Positions 1-11,917 are shown, counted from the first letter of the stretch. The stretch: DNA of 64,000 nucleotides from Diaporthe sp. PMI_573 (GCA_021399435.1 JAJTUP010000020.1:930001-994000), one strand, 5' to 3'. Numbers and translations are program-made. Notes: generated from the sequence alone by a model not told the origin.

Positions 1-605
1 AAATCTAAATTTTTCTCTATAACTCGTGGTTGTCTTTTTGTCCTCGACTGTAACATTACGGACTAGCTGTTCTGTTGTTTTCCTTTGTTGACTGATGGTG
101 CTGTTGGGCCAGCGGGAAGAATTTATTTGACACCAAGTATCATCTTGGCTTCTGTATAACATTTCATGTATTCTATTATCGACTCCATACTCAATTCTCT
201 GTTTTACCTGGCTTAAGTGATAGCGGAGTAGTGCGCCAACTTTTCGTTGCAGTAGAGACCAGGCTCGAATTCAATAGTCTCTAGCGCCGGAGCTCAGGGA
301 AAGTTTCAAATATCCTCTGATCAATCGCTGTGAATAATTCGGGATTCTCTTCACGCAAAAACAGCAGATGCGAGGTGTTATGAGATTCTCAGAGACTAAT
401 GTGACCGGAACCTAAGTATCTGTGACTGATTAACTTGGTGCGTTACCAACGGCGCGCTCAGTTAGAGAATAGGGGCGGTTGAATAGTGTTCTCGTGAAGC
501 GATAATTTAGGCTTCCTTCGGTTGACGCACGATACTAAGCTAATGTACAGGATATCCACAAACAACGTGTTATGAGCTCTGAGGGCTGAATCAATGTGTT
601 CCTAA
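1..605. other. no gene seen at left edge
   Basis: No convincing open frame or recognised element. Composition is AT-leaning intergenic DNA downstream of the leftward nuclease-like gene. Confidence 0.4.
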
Positions 606-1616
606 TTAATCTCCACGACGATACATGTTCGCATTTGCCCGTTGTTGAGCAGTCATGTCTGCCAGCCTCTTCGCCTCCGCCTGAGCTCGAGCCCTTTGAA
701 GCTCGGCCCTGGTAGGCTCAAAAGGAGCCACTTGGGGCTGTTCGAACTTGGCGTTCTTCTTCTCCGAGTACGCTTCCATGATGAAACCCAGAAGTGCCTT
801 GCGATAGTGTTTCCTACTCTCAACTGGTGTCCCATATGCCCATCTGGCATGGCCGTCGAGTGCTGTATGAGGTAGCTTGCTCGGCCGTCCTTTTCTGAAG
901 TCTTTGCCGGCGAAATGCCAAAGGAAAAGATTGTCCCAGTCGAACAGCGCCACGAATCGTGTTCCAAATTTGGAGGCGTAGGCGGCCGCCTGTTTGGTCA
1001 AGCATTTGGCGTTGTTTGCCATAGCACTTTCTTGTTTCGTTCCGACGATCGTATTGATGGTATCTACGATTGCGCCACGATTTGCGGTCGAAAAATCGCG
1101 GACACGGCCGGCGGCAAATTCTGCAGGCTTAATGTGGCCTCTGTTCTTGTACTCGAGCACAACCATTACCTCGCCGTCGATTTTGATGAGAGCGTCACAT
1201 CGGCAGTCATCAATGGTCACTTCCGCATGACATCCAACTTGTTGTTTCTCGAACTGGCTCTGTAAAGCTATGATGACGGGGTGAAGCAGCCAAAGTGCGG
1301 CGGAGCGGACAATATCTGCCTCACTCTCGAGTATGCAAGGCTGGTACGGTGCAGGCAGGTACGAGCGCCTCAGGTTGGCTTCATTGGCCGCGCAGATTGC
1401 CTTTGCTCTTGTAAGATATTCCTCGACATCTTTTTTGAACCAGACAGCTGGAGGAGTGGCGTCCTGTGTAGAACCTCCTCGCGTCCTGATGTCGATTTTG
1501 GGCACCTGAAGGTGCACGGGTCCATTGGACAGGATCAACACCTCCTCACTGAATGATTCGTATAGAGTGAGGGAGTCAAATTTTGGGTCATAGCTTGAGA
1601 GATTTTGTCGAGACAT
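606..1616 (-). CDS. PD-(D/E)XK nuclease-like protein
   Basis: Single-exon gene of 336 aa, starting at the ATG at 1616 (MSRQNLSSYD). The frame stays open upstream, but that part looks unlike protein. The central region carries a PD-(D/E)XK-like core: an Asp in CRCDALI followed by a beta strand ending VVLEYKNRG, giving the D...ExK triad. About 60 residues later KQAAAY gives a Q-x3-Y motif of the RecB-like branch. The C-terminus is basic and Ala/Arg rich. Motifs are seen directly; nuclease activity is inferred. It is transcribed away from the kinase-like gene at 2605, with about 1 kb between the two starts, so they may share regulation. Nuclease and kinase domains are fused in fungal Spok killer proteins, which makes the pairing notable. 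Alternative: an uncharacterised fungal family of RecB-like fold without nuclease function. Confidence 0.7.
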   Translation of the reverse strand: MSRQNLSSYDPKFDSLTLYESFSEEVLILSNGPVHLQVPKIDIRTRGGSTQDATPPAVWFKKDVEEYLTRAKAICAANEANLRRSYLPAPYQPCILESEADIVRSAALWLLHPVIIALQSQFEKQQVGCHAEVTIDDCRCDALIKIDGEVMVVLEYKNRGHIKPAEFAAGRVRDFSTANRGAIVDTINTIVGTKQESAMANNAKCLTKQAAAYASKFGTRFVALFDWDNLFLWHFAGKDFRKGRPSKLPHTALDGHARWAYGTPVESRKHYRKALLGFIMEAYSEKKNAKFEQPQVAPFEPTRAELQRARAQAEAKRLADMTAQQRANANMYRRGD

Positions 1617-2604
1617 GGTGGGAGGTCGGCTTCCGTGGATTGGTAAATTGAGCTGCGCACAATTGTCTATTAAAACTGAAAAAAGTTTGGAAGTAGGTAT
1701 TCCTTTGTAGGAAGACTTGGGGAAATATCCAGAACACCTGGTTCTAATAGATAGTCTCGGACGATAGATGAATGGGAATTGAGCATCCTCAACGACCTGG
1801 CTTGCAGGTGAGACAATTCTCTTATAAAGTGAAATATCCAAGAGGGATTATAGTCGCAGCCTTCCAACCTGGAAGGACACAAACCTGATACTGCAGGCTG
1901 GAGTGGAGACGGCCGGGACTCTTGACCTTCTGGCAACATTCGAAACCAATATCGGTCCAATGGAATCATGGCGTCAAATTTCGATCCAGATATCAACGGT
2001 CAAATGCGCTGACTTGGCCAAGTCAAGGCCACCGAGCCGCTGAACAAATGCATGTTGGTGATGCGCAACAAAAGCAAGGTATGGTCGTGCACAGATTAGT
2101 CCAACGAAGGTTAGGAGCACCAATCGGGATTATTGAGGCACTGCATGGACAAAAGATCACATGGTATCAGCTCGGTTTCACGGTCATAATAGTCGAGAGA
2201 CTGGTGCTAAGGAAGACAGCCGCCAGTTCTAGACGCCTGCTTGGTTTCGCAGCCGGCCAGCCGGCCAGGATCCAGGGGGTGGGGCCCCTGGACGGTTGGA
2301 TTAACTAGCCGCTGTGCTCCACATTCCCAACTTTATCCAAGCGCCTGAAGAGCAGCCTCTGAGCCGATGTAACCCCGAGCCACATTTCCAAACAACCCAA
2401 TTCGTGATTCCGTTCGTTGCGCGTCTGGACCTGAAGACACATCTGCACACCTACACTCAGCGAACCCGGGTGAGAACGCCGATTATCATCCGATAATCTG
2501 CCAACAACTCGGTATCTTCAGAAACGCGAACATCAGAGTTGTACACCCAATTTCATTGCACCACTCACCCCCCGAACCGCCTTCTTGCTTTCTGTGGGCT
2601 CATC
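1617..2604. other. divergent intergenic region (possible shared promoter)
   Basis: About 1 kb between the starts of the nuclease-like gene (-) and the kinase-like gene (+). No separate gene was recognised. Pyrimidine-rich, CA-rich leader sequence precedes the kinase start. Confidence 0.4.
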
Positions 2605-4140
2605 ATGACCGACAAGAGATCACCTCAAAGTCCTGGACCCCGTTCGCAGAAACGATCCAAGACCTTCCCTTTGACAACAAACGATGAGAACATTCATTCC
2701 CCGTGTCGTCGTGATACTGCACAGTTAGTTGAGAACACATCCACACTCGCGAAAAGTTCATCAAGCAACCAGAAGAGCATAGAAAGTGAGGCTTCGACGC
2801 CGGGTGAGGATGAGCACGAGAGCACCAAAGACAATCCACTAAGTGCACCAAACCCGAGCAACCAACCAGATACAGATCAACAGCCCCCGTCTTTGTCAGA
2901 GCCCGAGACTGGAGAGGTACGCAGAGACAGTGACGACAAGCTGTTGGGCGATGACGGGGATGGTTCGCCAACATCAGATGCGGATAAGAGTGACGTTGTT
3001 TCAGGTGCATACGTTCCTCGGTACTATGAGGACGATGAATCAGACCCGGGCTCACACGTTACGACCTTTGACGAGCTGAACAAGGAATTTGGCCGATGGA
3101 CTGCACCACAAGAGCCACTCAGACCCGTGAACCCTTACAAGAAGGGGCAAGTCCTTGAAATCAAGAAGCATACTTCTTGCCCCCCTTTTGGCGGGGACTA
3201 TCCGCACTATGAAGGGATCAGGGAACGTGCTTCTGAAAGAGAGTTGCGAGGCAAGACGTTGGTGGAGTTGTGCCTGGACCGGCCACCAGTGGGCGGGGAG
3301 ACTGCGTCGGATGAGAAGGCACAGACTTTGGAGATTGTGGATGGGATAAGAGTCAGAGAGGATGGCGGTGCTCAAATCGTCGTCTGCCGCTTCTCTGGCG
3401 AGCCACAAGAAGTGTTAGCGAAGATCTACGATCCCCTGTACTACGGCTTCGCGCACAGGATGTGGTCGGATCAACCACGGGATGTCACCTATGAAGCCGA
3501 TATGGACTATTCCAGGGAGGTCGCAGCATTTTCTGAACTCGACAACCAACTTGGTGGTACAGACATTCCTAAATACCATGGTTCCTGGACGTTCCAGTTG
3601 CCCCTGGACCTCCCAAGCGGCCAAAAGACGCGAGATGTCCGACTCGTATTGATGGAGCACATCAAGGGAACGCCGATGACAGATCTGAAGCCAGAATCAT
3701 ACCCAGAGTCGACGCGCATGGACCTGGTGACACGCATGGTTGAGACGGTGGCTCGGATCGACTTCGCCGGCGTCAGCCACGGCGATGTTTCCCAGCGTAA
3801 CGTCATGGTCTGCCTTACTGAAGCCGACACGATTGAAAGAGTCGCCTTGATCGATTTCAACTATGCGGTGGTTGATCGTCTAAACGATTTCGAAGAACAA
3901 TTCCCCGACCTGGAACGGCGACCCAAGCCAGATAAAATTCCCAACCCGATTGATCGTTGGTGGGGTGGTGGTTTGTATAGCGTTGCCGGGGAGTGGCTCC
4001 CACAGAGCTGGGAGTTTAGGTGGAGGGCTTTGCAGGACTGGCTGTATGAGAGATACGGAAAGTCGGAAGAGTATGCGACTCCGAGGAGAACATTGGACTG
4101 GGATGAAGAAAACGTCCCACAGGTGTGGATCGCTACGTAG
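2605..4140 (+). CDS. protein kinase-like fold protein, copy 1
   Basis: Single-exon gene of 511 aa. The ATG at 2605 (MTDKRSPQSP) is chosen because the paralogue at 9471 starts with the matching MSDKRP. Residues 1-165 are low-complexity, Ser/Asp/Glu rich, with a basic QKR-containing patch near the start that could be a nuclear signal. The C-terminal half is kinase-like: VLAKIYDP supplies a candidate ATP-binding Lys, HGDVSQRN is an HxD...N catalytic loop, and IDFN replaces DFG. WWGGG and the ending DWDEENVPQVWIA are conserved in the paralogue. It most resembles fungal kinase-like proteins of the FunK1/phosphotransferase type rather than canonical Ser/Thr kinases. Substrate unknown. It is divergent from the nuclease-like gene. 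Confidence 0.75.
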   Translation: MTDKRSPQSPGPRSQKRSKTFPLTTNDENIHSPCRRDTAQLVENTSTLAKSSSSNQKSIESEASTPGEDEHESTKDNPLSAPNPSNQPDTDQQPPSLSEPETGEVRRDSDDKLLGDDGDGSPTSDADKSDVVSGAYVPRYYEDDESDPGSHVTTFDELNKEFGRWTAPQEPLRPVNPYKKGQVLEIKKHTSCPPFGGDYPHYEGIRERASERELRGKTLVELCLDRPPVGGETASDEKAQTLEIVDGIRVREDGGAQIVVCRFSGEPQEVLAKIYDPLYYGFAHRMWSDQPRDVTYEADMDYSREVAAFSELDNQLGGTDIPKYHGSWTFQLPLDLPSGQKTRDVRLVLMEHIKGTPMTDLKPESYPESTRMDLVTRMVETVARIDFAGVSHGDVSQRNVMVCLTEADTIERVALIDFNYAVVDRLNDFEEQFPDLERRPKPDKIPNPIDRWWGGGLYSVAGEWLPQSWEFRWRALQDWLYERYGKSEEYATPRRTLDWDEENVPQVWIAT

Positions 4141-5658
4141 AATCAGCGGGCTTCTACTTAATCTTCTCTGCAATCGACTGCTCAGTCGATGTGGCTTTTC
4201 AAATGCTAATTCAAAGCATCTTTTGCGAACTTATCCTGGCCATGAAGGGATGCTGACCTCTGTCCCATGGCCGCCCATCGTCTACAATCGATGCCTGTTG
4301 AGATATAGGAATTTCCCATACTCCATCAATTGATGTAACAGGAATGGCCTTCGAGTCATGGTGACAAAAGAAATCCGGAAGACCTGAACAAGGGCTCAAA
4401 ATTCAGTAAATGCCATTCGATTTTGCAGCTTGGTGATATAGAGTGAAGTCTTTCTTGCCCATAGCGCTCCTCAATGGATAGCCGTCCTCCTTCGTGGATG
4501 GTTTGGAGTCCGGATTGGCTAATGCCACAACTGAATCACCAACATACGTAGCACCCTAGTTGCTCGGCCTTCATAAACTTACTGGAGTTATCTCAAGAAA
4601 AACCCAAGAAGTACGAGAGATGACAGTTTGATTGGCCGCTAAGGATCTGGAATAGGCCGTTTTCTAGATGGTCATCTGTTTCGACTTTTATCGGCATTGT
4701 ATGATATTTAACGCTGAGTCTTTGAGCGTTGACTACTGTGTGAAGGGACTGCCACAGCTCTATAATAAGAATATGTATACTGATAAAAAATGAAACAGCA
4801 CACCTCTTTCGACCAAGGGACTCGGAACTTCTTAGGTCCGCAGCTCCTGTCATTGGTTTTGCGTCAACGCCAGCAGATTTCCTAGCGACTGGAGTGTTGT
4901 ACTACAGCATAACTAGCTATTTAGGTAGTTAAGTGTTTATTTTCATTCTTCATAGTCGTCAAACCAGTAATTTTGCATTCCTTCACAACGTATACTAAGT
5001 ATGTTCAGATTTTCAGTATGTGGAAGATGCCATTGTACGATTATCTCAGTCTAACAAGCATTGTAAACTTCAAAGCGAGCCTTCAAGGGTGTAGTATATT
5101 TATTTTAACTAACGACTTACTACCTCTGACATTCTTGGCAATCTGCGTGAGCGCAATAAAGCTATCCGCTCTCCAGTATCCATGGGCAGCTATGAGAAAG
5201 ATATCAAATGAGTCTCGTTCAACCGGCCTGGCGACCTGTGTTACTCCGACCGTTCTGCATGTAAACAAAATTGTGGCGAGATAAAATGTACTACCTAGTC
5301 ACAAGGGCAACCACCCTAGCAGAGGGTGAAAGAGGTCTCTATGATCGACTTAATTCGACCGTGATGTACGTGAGGGCTCAAATCAACCCCCCCCCCCAAC
5401 CACCTACTAATTCTATATTCTTATGGAAATTACTTATGCATACATTAGCATGTTAAGATAAGCTACCAAGGTCTTGACACAGATGTGAACAGATGAGTTT
5501 CCAAGACTGACTATAGCGATGAGGCAGTAGTACTAGTACCCTGATATGATCCAAGTGAACTTATGGCTAGTCACACCACATTTCTCTTTATATCTGCAGG
5601 CTGACACCGAGACAACGTACACTGCAGCGATAAATCACCCCTCCCTCTAGCATTCTAA
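4141..5658. other. intergenic, no gene recognised
   Basis: AT-leaning sequence with stops in all frames. A short poly-C run lies near 5388-5398. No protein family or repeat was recognised. Confidence 0.4.
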
Positions 5659-8000
5659 TTATTCGAAGAGTCTTCTCCCATCAATGGTTCGCTTGCCCCA
5701 CGTCGGATCTTCATCATCCTCCGGTGATACTGACTTGAATACGATATATCCACTTTCCTCCGACGGCCGCACATCCGCTATCTGCACGCGCATGTCTCTG
5801 CACAAACGAGCCCTTTCAGTACCGCTAAGGGCCGACCCACAAGAATTTACCGACACCGGGAAATGAGGGTTGTCTCGCATCAGCGAGCTTGCAAATCCGA
5901 GCAAGTCTGGCCCGAAAGTCCAAGCACGTAGCCAGAGCCCGGCGATGGCTAAGATCTGCAGGATTAAACTGACAAGTAGTAGGGTGGCACACCAACGGTG
6001 GTCAGCTACGTAGATCTCGAGGGTGTCGGAAGCGATAGCTTGTATTGCGTCGTATAAAGGCCCCGGGGGGCCGTGATCCCAGTCAGGCGAAGCACGCAAA
6101 TTACCGATAAAAGAGGAATTAGCATTGGTTACGTTGTCCGGATACAACGAGACCTGAAAGATGGTGTTGAACACGGTAGTCATCCGCCGGGAGAACAGAG
6201 CCATGCTGGAGGCGTCGAGATCCCAGTAGCGGAATGCCTGGCCTACGAAGAGGGCATCGTCACCGCCGAGAAAATTGTCTGTGGCCGAGGCAGCGTAATA
6301 TTTATCGGGTGTACCAGCCGCTGTTGGCCAAACAGCTAACATGTTGTTGACCGCAACTTTTGTCATGCTCCATGGCAGGATTTGGACCGGATCCCCCTCT
6401 GCCGGTTTTTCCTCCCAACCCAGGCTGCTGGTGGGGAAGGCGTCGAATCTTTCTTGTCTTTGCCGCAAGCGCCGCGCCTCGCAGCCGCGGGGAAATGGGC
6501 CGCAATGAAACTCGACCTCTACTGGTATGCGCTGAAGTACACACTCAAAGAGGACGAGACGGTGCTTACCCATATCTATCGAGCTGTCTTGGCTGTCGTA
6601 ATAGAGTCGGTGTCCCGATGGCTCTGTATTCCTATACCACGACTCGGGTTCGCCGCGATCCGTGTAGTTCTGGACAGACGCCTTGAAAGAAGTCATTTCA
6701 GACTTGCCTACTGTCATATTGTTGTATCGATGACTGGTCACCCTCTCGCACTCCGTGTCGACGTACGAAGTACTGAAATTGAAGCGGACTTGCCGCCCTG
6801 GAATGTCTTGCGATATCCCTCGAACATCAAGGCCGAGAAGAGATGCATAGTCGCCATTTTTGAGATCTGGCTCAGACATATCCTGCCATCCCACAGTATA
6901 GTTATTAATCATGGTCTGGGATAGCTGTGGTATCTTGGGACGATTCCAGAGATCGGCGGGACCCGCACGCTGAGAAGGCGCAGAGAGAAGCAAGCCCGAG
7001 TATAGAATAGTGATAATATTAGACCAATGAGACACACCAGACGCCGAGCCGAAGTATGACTCTTGGTATTCTGGGTTCGCAACAAAAGCATCGAGCTCCG
7101 TTTCGATAGTAGTATGATCGTGGTTGAGAAGACGTAAAGAGCTTTGGCCGCCGATAGGAGACAAGGCCCAGACCAATATGATTATGGCAGATATCCAGTG
7201 GCCACTGCGCACGGCGAATGTCCTCTGAACTGCGCCTGGGAAACTCTGGCTGCCAGCAATTTGCTCTAGAGTACCAAGTCTTACTCCATTAGGTCGTTCG
7301 AGGTACCATCGTGATAAATTCTGGAAGAACCGACTAGAAATAGCAGCAAACGCGATAGGAAACAGCGTCGGCCCCAGGCGGGTCGCCGAGAGGGCTCTTT
7401 CGCCCAAGTCGGATCGAGGTTGGTGGTCTAACCGGAGCGCAAGCACTGCAATAGCTTATCAAAACATGAAGGTCAGTAGGGATTGGCACAAAAGAGTAGA
7501 AAGAAAATCGCCACGATCCTACCTAGAAAGAGGAGTGGTATTATTGTCAGCACGATATCGAAAAACCAAGCAAGACACCAGAAGAAATCCCTCTGGATGG
7601 TGGTGCGAGAGGGGAGACGACGCCAGGCATAAGACTCTGTGGATCCTTGGCTTTTCGAAGCCAACGTACAGTCATTGCTACAGCGTGGAAAAGTAGGCTG
7701 GTCGATTTCTCCTGGTCGCTCGTTGCAATGGATGGAATTAACCGACGAAGGTGCATCCGAAAATGTGCATTGCAGGGAGTCAATTGACATTGCCCTTATC
7801 GATGTCAACTCGGGGTCGACCTGTGGTTCTCCATCCAAGCCACTTCCAGTCAATATGCTCGCTGCTGGTTGATCCTGTTCAGACGAAGTCCATCGATCAT
7901 TGAAAGCGCGGACGTTCCGGGTAAGCTCTGGTGGAGACGGTGCGAGGCTATATTCTTCATCTCTGCCAAACTCATCTACTCGTTCGTATGTGATGGACAT
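5659..8000 (-). CDS. multi-spanning membrane protein of unknown function
   Basis: Two exons, 8000-7523 and 7445-5659, joined by a 77-bp intron (GTAGGA...TTGCAG). Joining restores one frame of 754 aa through the hydrophobic stretch IIPLLFLVLAL. Residues 1-130 are hydrophilic and probably cytosolic. Membrane segments are visible at about 139-163, at LGPTLFPIAFAAIS, at WISAIIILVWALSPI, and near the C-terminus at WCATLLLVSLILQILAIAG. A long loop rich in N-x-S/T sequons lies between the third and last segments and is probably extracytoplasmic. This layout matches a common family of uncharacterised fungal membrane proteins. The ATG at 8000 is preferred because a TATA-like box lies 36-43 bp upstream; an in-frame ATG at 8090 is the alternative. 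Confidence 0.75.
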
Positions 8001-9470
8001 TGCACTGCTGCTGTAGCTTGAAACTGCACACCTTGTATTTATAAGTTCCGCATCTGGGACAAAACAATAGGAAAGGGTTGTCTCCAACAAGTCGAAATCA
8101 GGGTCTTACTCTTTCAATTTGAGGGGTACGGGCAGACTGATCACTATAAGGAAATAAAATCTGAAGCCAATATGTGAACCTGGCTTTTGTGTGACCCAAA
8201 AGCCCGCTCATTTGTCTCAGAACTTGCTTTTTTAAGTTGGGGGCGGATGCGCTGTGCCAATGGATTTTCCCTGCGATGTCATGGCACGCGTGCGCCACAA
8301 CGCGCGTATTCCGAAGAGAAGGATGACAAGTGGGCTATGGGGAAGTTCAGGTAAATAAAACCATGTCCCCGCGCACTAGATTGCTTTTCATACTGGGGAT
8401 TTGGGTGTTTGTGCTGTGCATCACGGGACGCGAGATCATATACTACATCCTGCACCTAATGTAGCTATGAGATTCTCCCAGCAGATTTCTGTTTGCCTGG
8501 TTAAAATATGTAGAATGGACCACATGTAGCATAGTCCTATGTGATGGGGGGGGGGGGAGACAGCAAGAAAAGGCTGCACGACATTCAACAGTTCTGCTCA
8601 ACGGGTCCTTGGTCTGAGACAGTTCCACTGCCACAGGCGACATGCGCCTCGAATCTGCCGCTGCGCCGCTGCAGGCAGCCATTTCAGCTTTTCTAGCACT
8701 GGTAACACCATAAAAGTTATATATAGGTATTGCCGCTTGACAGACTCTGGAGATGTTCGGAGCTATTCGGGACAGTCAATCCTCAGCTCTCCCTCTCGCT
8801 GGCCTTAGCAACCTATGGTATTACCCGGAGGCACAGGCCGAACAGAGAGCCCACGAGAAGGGGGGGGGTGGGGGAGAAAGTGGCAAGCTTAGGCCGACCC
8901 TCCGCGGTACCCTACGTACACCCAGCTGGCGGGACTGGTTAATTGAGAATGTTTTGAATTGAAATATTGTTGAGTGGTTTGGACTTCATGGCCACAGCAA
9001 TTTTATCCTCTTGCAGCACGTAGGTCTGGTGAAGTTCCACCAGTGAAACAGCCTGGCCAAGGGCGGCCGGCAGCACCCCTGGGCCTGGTGCTTGGTGACA
9101 GTCTCGTGCTCCTGGGACAAGTTTAGCCGAGGCAAATTGACTTGAGCTAAGCGCACATTAGTTCACCCCTCTCTCACTTTCCTGGTAACACGACCACATT
9201 CAAAACTTACAGCCTTTACAGATCCAGATGTAGGTAGCTGAGGGGGAGGGGGTGAGAATATAGGTAGACGATATGTTTCCCCCCTGACTAGAAAGCCATC
9301 ACATCACATCCCATAGACACATGCCACGTTCTTGGAATTTGAAAGATTGCGCGCCCCTATCAGTCTGGAACTACATTTGTTTCCTATCAGGACAGGATCT
9401 CGAGTCTTCTGATGCAATTTCGTCGCTAGTGAACGAGCTCAATCCGAGGACAGACTACTGCCAGCACGGA
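8001..9470. other. intergenic, no gene recognised
   Basis: Region between the membrane-protein start and the second kinase copy. It holds homopolymer G runs near 8547-8558 and 8862-8868. The frame upstream of 9471 is open from 9321 but has no counterpart in copy 1, so it is treated as leader. Confidence 0.4.
8036..8043 (-). promoter_or_regulatory. TATA-like box of the membrane-protein gene
   Basis: TATAAATA on the minus strand, 36-43 bp upstream of the ATG at 8000. It supports that start over the upstream in-frame ATG. Confidence 0.3.
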
Positions 9471-10908
9471 ATGTCTGACAAGAGACCGACAAATTTGTAT
9501 CCGGACTTACGCCCACAAAAGCGTCCCAGGACTTTCCCTATTACACAACATGGACCCGAGCTGGATGTGTCGCCAACGGGTGGAATAGGGCGCAAGCTGG
9601 GTCCTCAGCGAAGTTCTACGACACCTCTTGCATATGTCGACTCACAGGGTGGGCATGATAGGCCAGAGAGTGGAGCTGAGAGCCCAGTTGTCTCGCTAGC
9701 CGAAGACGCGGCTCACATTGATGCGATCGAGCAACCATCACAGTGCAGACAAGAAGCTGAAGAGGAAAATCTCGACGCCGAGGAATCATCATCTTCTCAC
9801 CAAGAATATGGAGACGACAAAAGTGATGTCTCTTCTCCGGCGAAGCGGAGCTTGGATGGCGGCGCTGGACCTCACGATCATTGGGATACGGATTCGAGCT
9901 CAACCCAAAATCCCAAAGATAATTTTTCTACCGCTGAAAAGTTGGACGACTATGAGGTGGACAAATCCGTCACGGTCTCCAAGGCTCCAGATCCGGACAG
10001 GGGCGTCCAACTTGGGCCTTGGAGTCCACCACCGGAGCCGCTTCGACCTGAGAACCCATACAAGAAGAACCTTAGCCTGACACTTTATAGGCATGAGGCA
10101 TGTCCGCCTTTTGGCCAGGATTACTCAGTATATGACGATTTGCGGGACAGAGTACTAGAGAAGGACCTACGGCAAAAGACACTTGTCGACCTATGCATCG
10201 AATACCCTCCAATGGAAGGCGAGACCAACTTCGAAGACAGTCGAAAGCTTCAAATTGTGGAAGAGCTCCGTGTGAAAAGTGACGGCGGTGCACAGCTCGT
10301 CGTTTTGCAATCTAGACGAGGTCGACGAGGACTACGTGGCAAAGATATATGACCCCGTGTACTATGGCTTCAGCGACACCATGTGGCCAGATTTACCTCG
10401 AGACGTCACGTTCGAGTCGGATATGGACTATTGCAGAGAGGTGGCTGCGTATGAGGAGATGGATCAGTGGGTTGGCGGAACTGATGTCCCGAAGTTCCAC
10501 GGCTCGCGGACCTTCCAAACCCCCCTGAGTCTTCCCGCTGGGCGAAAATTGACGAGAGACGTGTGGATGATCCTCATCGAGCGAATCCCTGGGAAGTCAA
10601 TGCTCGAATTCGATCAAAATACGTTACCCGGGTCAGAGCGTCTAGAGACACTAGCACGAATGTCCGAACTAATCCCAAGAATATCCTTTATCGGCGTCCA
10701 CCACCACGACATCTCCCAGCGCAACATCATGGTTTGCGACGGCGCGAAAGCGGGAACGGTTGGAAGGATAGCGTTGATAGACTTCAACATGTCAACAGTG
10801 GAGAGACTGGACGACTTCGAGGACCAGTATGGCCCCCGAGAGCCTGGGCCTGACAAGCCGCCCAATCCGCTCGACCGGTGGTGGGGAGGAGGCTGGTCCT
10901 CAATGGTT
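9471..10908 (+). pseudogene. kinase-like copy 2, 5' part, frameshifted and truncated
   Basis: Paralogue of the gene at 2605. It starts MSDKRP and shares the QKR/TFP patch, PPEPLRPENPYKKN, FGQDYSVYDDLRDR, the Lys-containing VAKIYDPVYYGF, the catalytic loop HHDISQRN and IDFN. Two lesions are visible. At about 10,303-10,306 the run of four T gives one extra base compared with the frame needed to join GGAQLVV to the following DYVAKIYDP. After WWGGGWSS (about 10,900) similarity to copy 1 stops and unrelated AT-rich sequence begins, so the last 40 or so residues are missing here. A matching tail with its own frameshift is found at 15,775-15,939. The sequence is therefore a gene split by an insertion or rearrangement. 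Confidence 0.8.
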
Positions 10909-11213
10909 ATTACTGCTAGGTTATTCAAGTCACCCTCCTTACACCTCTTAGTCTAATGATATTTAAATCTACTCCTTATGGTTTAATCCCTTTAAAGGGA
11001 AAAGGCTGTGTAAGAAAGAGTAAGGACTTAATATACTACTTGCTTGAGAGTATAAATTAAGTTTGGTCTCCTAATATTTACTAAATAACCATTTTAATAA
11101 ATAATAATATTTTAGGTAAAAGCAAAAGGTAAATATAATATAATATAGCCTTGGTATATATGAAGAAAATAGGTTATTATTGCTATAGTTTAAAGCATAT
11201 TATATTAGTTTTA

Positions 11214-11299
11214 GGTCCCATAGCGCATTAGTTAACATGCTAGGCTGCCTCGCTACAAAAATATAAAAGGCGCGGGTTTAACTCCCGCCAGGGCCACCA
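11214..11299 (+). pseudogene. degraded tRNA-like unit (possible SINE head)
   Basis: Begins GGTCCCATAGCGCATTAG (A-box-like). It has a perfect 5-bp T-arm stem GCGGG/CCCGC around a 7-nt loop, with a B-box-like GGTTTAACTCC. It ends GGGCCACCA. Five of seven acceptor pairs form, and the two mismatches plus one D-stem mismatch are each repaired by reversing one G-to-A change, as expected after RIP. The anticodon arm does not fold well. A 3' CCA is present in the DNA, which is unusual for a eukaryotic tRNA gene and could mean a retroposed copy, or chance. Confidence 0.45.
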
Positions 11300-11746
11300 A
11301 CCACACTGTATTTTTCAAATATATCGCTATCAAGCAATGTATTCTAGCTTTTGTGCCAGGGCTTGGCGGCACACTATACTATATATTACCTTTATGGGTT
11401 ATCTCTAAGTGCGTTGTGTGGTGTCAGACATAAAACTAGGTGTGTAGTTTTAGGACCAAGCCTCTTGGACTAAACTACCTTGGAAGCCCTAATGTAAAAA
11501 CGTATTATTAAAATAAGTGTAAACCCTTTTTATACTAAGTGGCACTTTTAAAGTTATATATAGTATGCTTTTAAGGACTAGGGTATATAAATATATAGTA
11601 TTAAAAACGGGCCACCAAGCCGAGCATAGGCGGGCGTTCTGCTGGCCCCTCTGAGCGAGAGAGAGAACTGCTAGAGGGCTCCAACGCGAAGAAAGAAGAG
11701 ATAATGAAAAGGGGCCGGAAGGGCCGCAAAAGCGACAAAAGCAGTG

Positions 11747-11917
11747 TGTAGATTCTGATCAGACACAGGCACTGTTTTTCAGGTTATAATTAAAGAAGAA
11801 TGAGTTGAATTGTTGCTTCTGCCTTCTAGAATGGCGGAAGCTTGTCGGGTACTTATAGTACCGACGGCCAAGAAAAATGCATCGCACTAGCTACGTAAAA
11901 CACTGCACCCCGTAACA
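11747..11917. repeat. possible solo LTR fragment
   Basis: Segment that starts TGTAG, ends TAACA and contains a TATA-like motif, inside the AT-rich island. No target-site duplication was found and no second copy is in the window, so this is a weak call. Confidence 0.2.
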
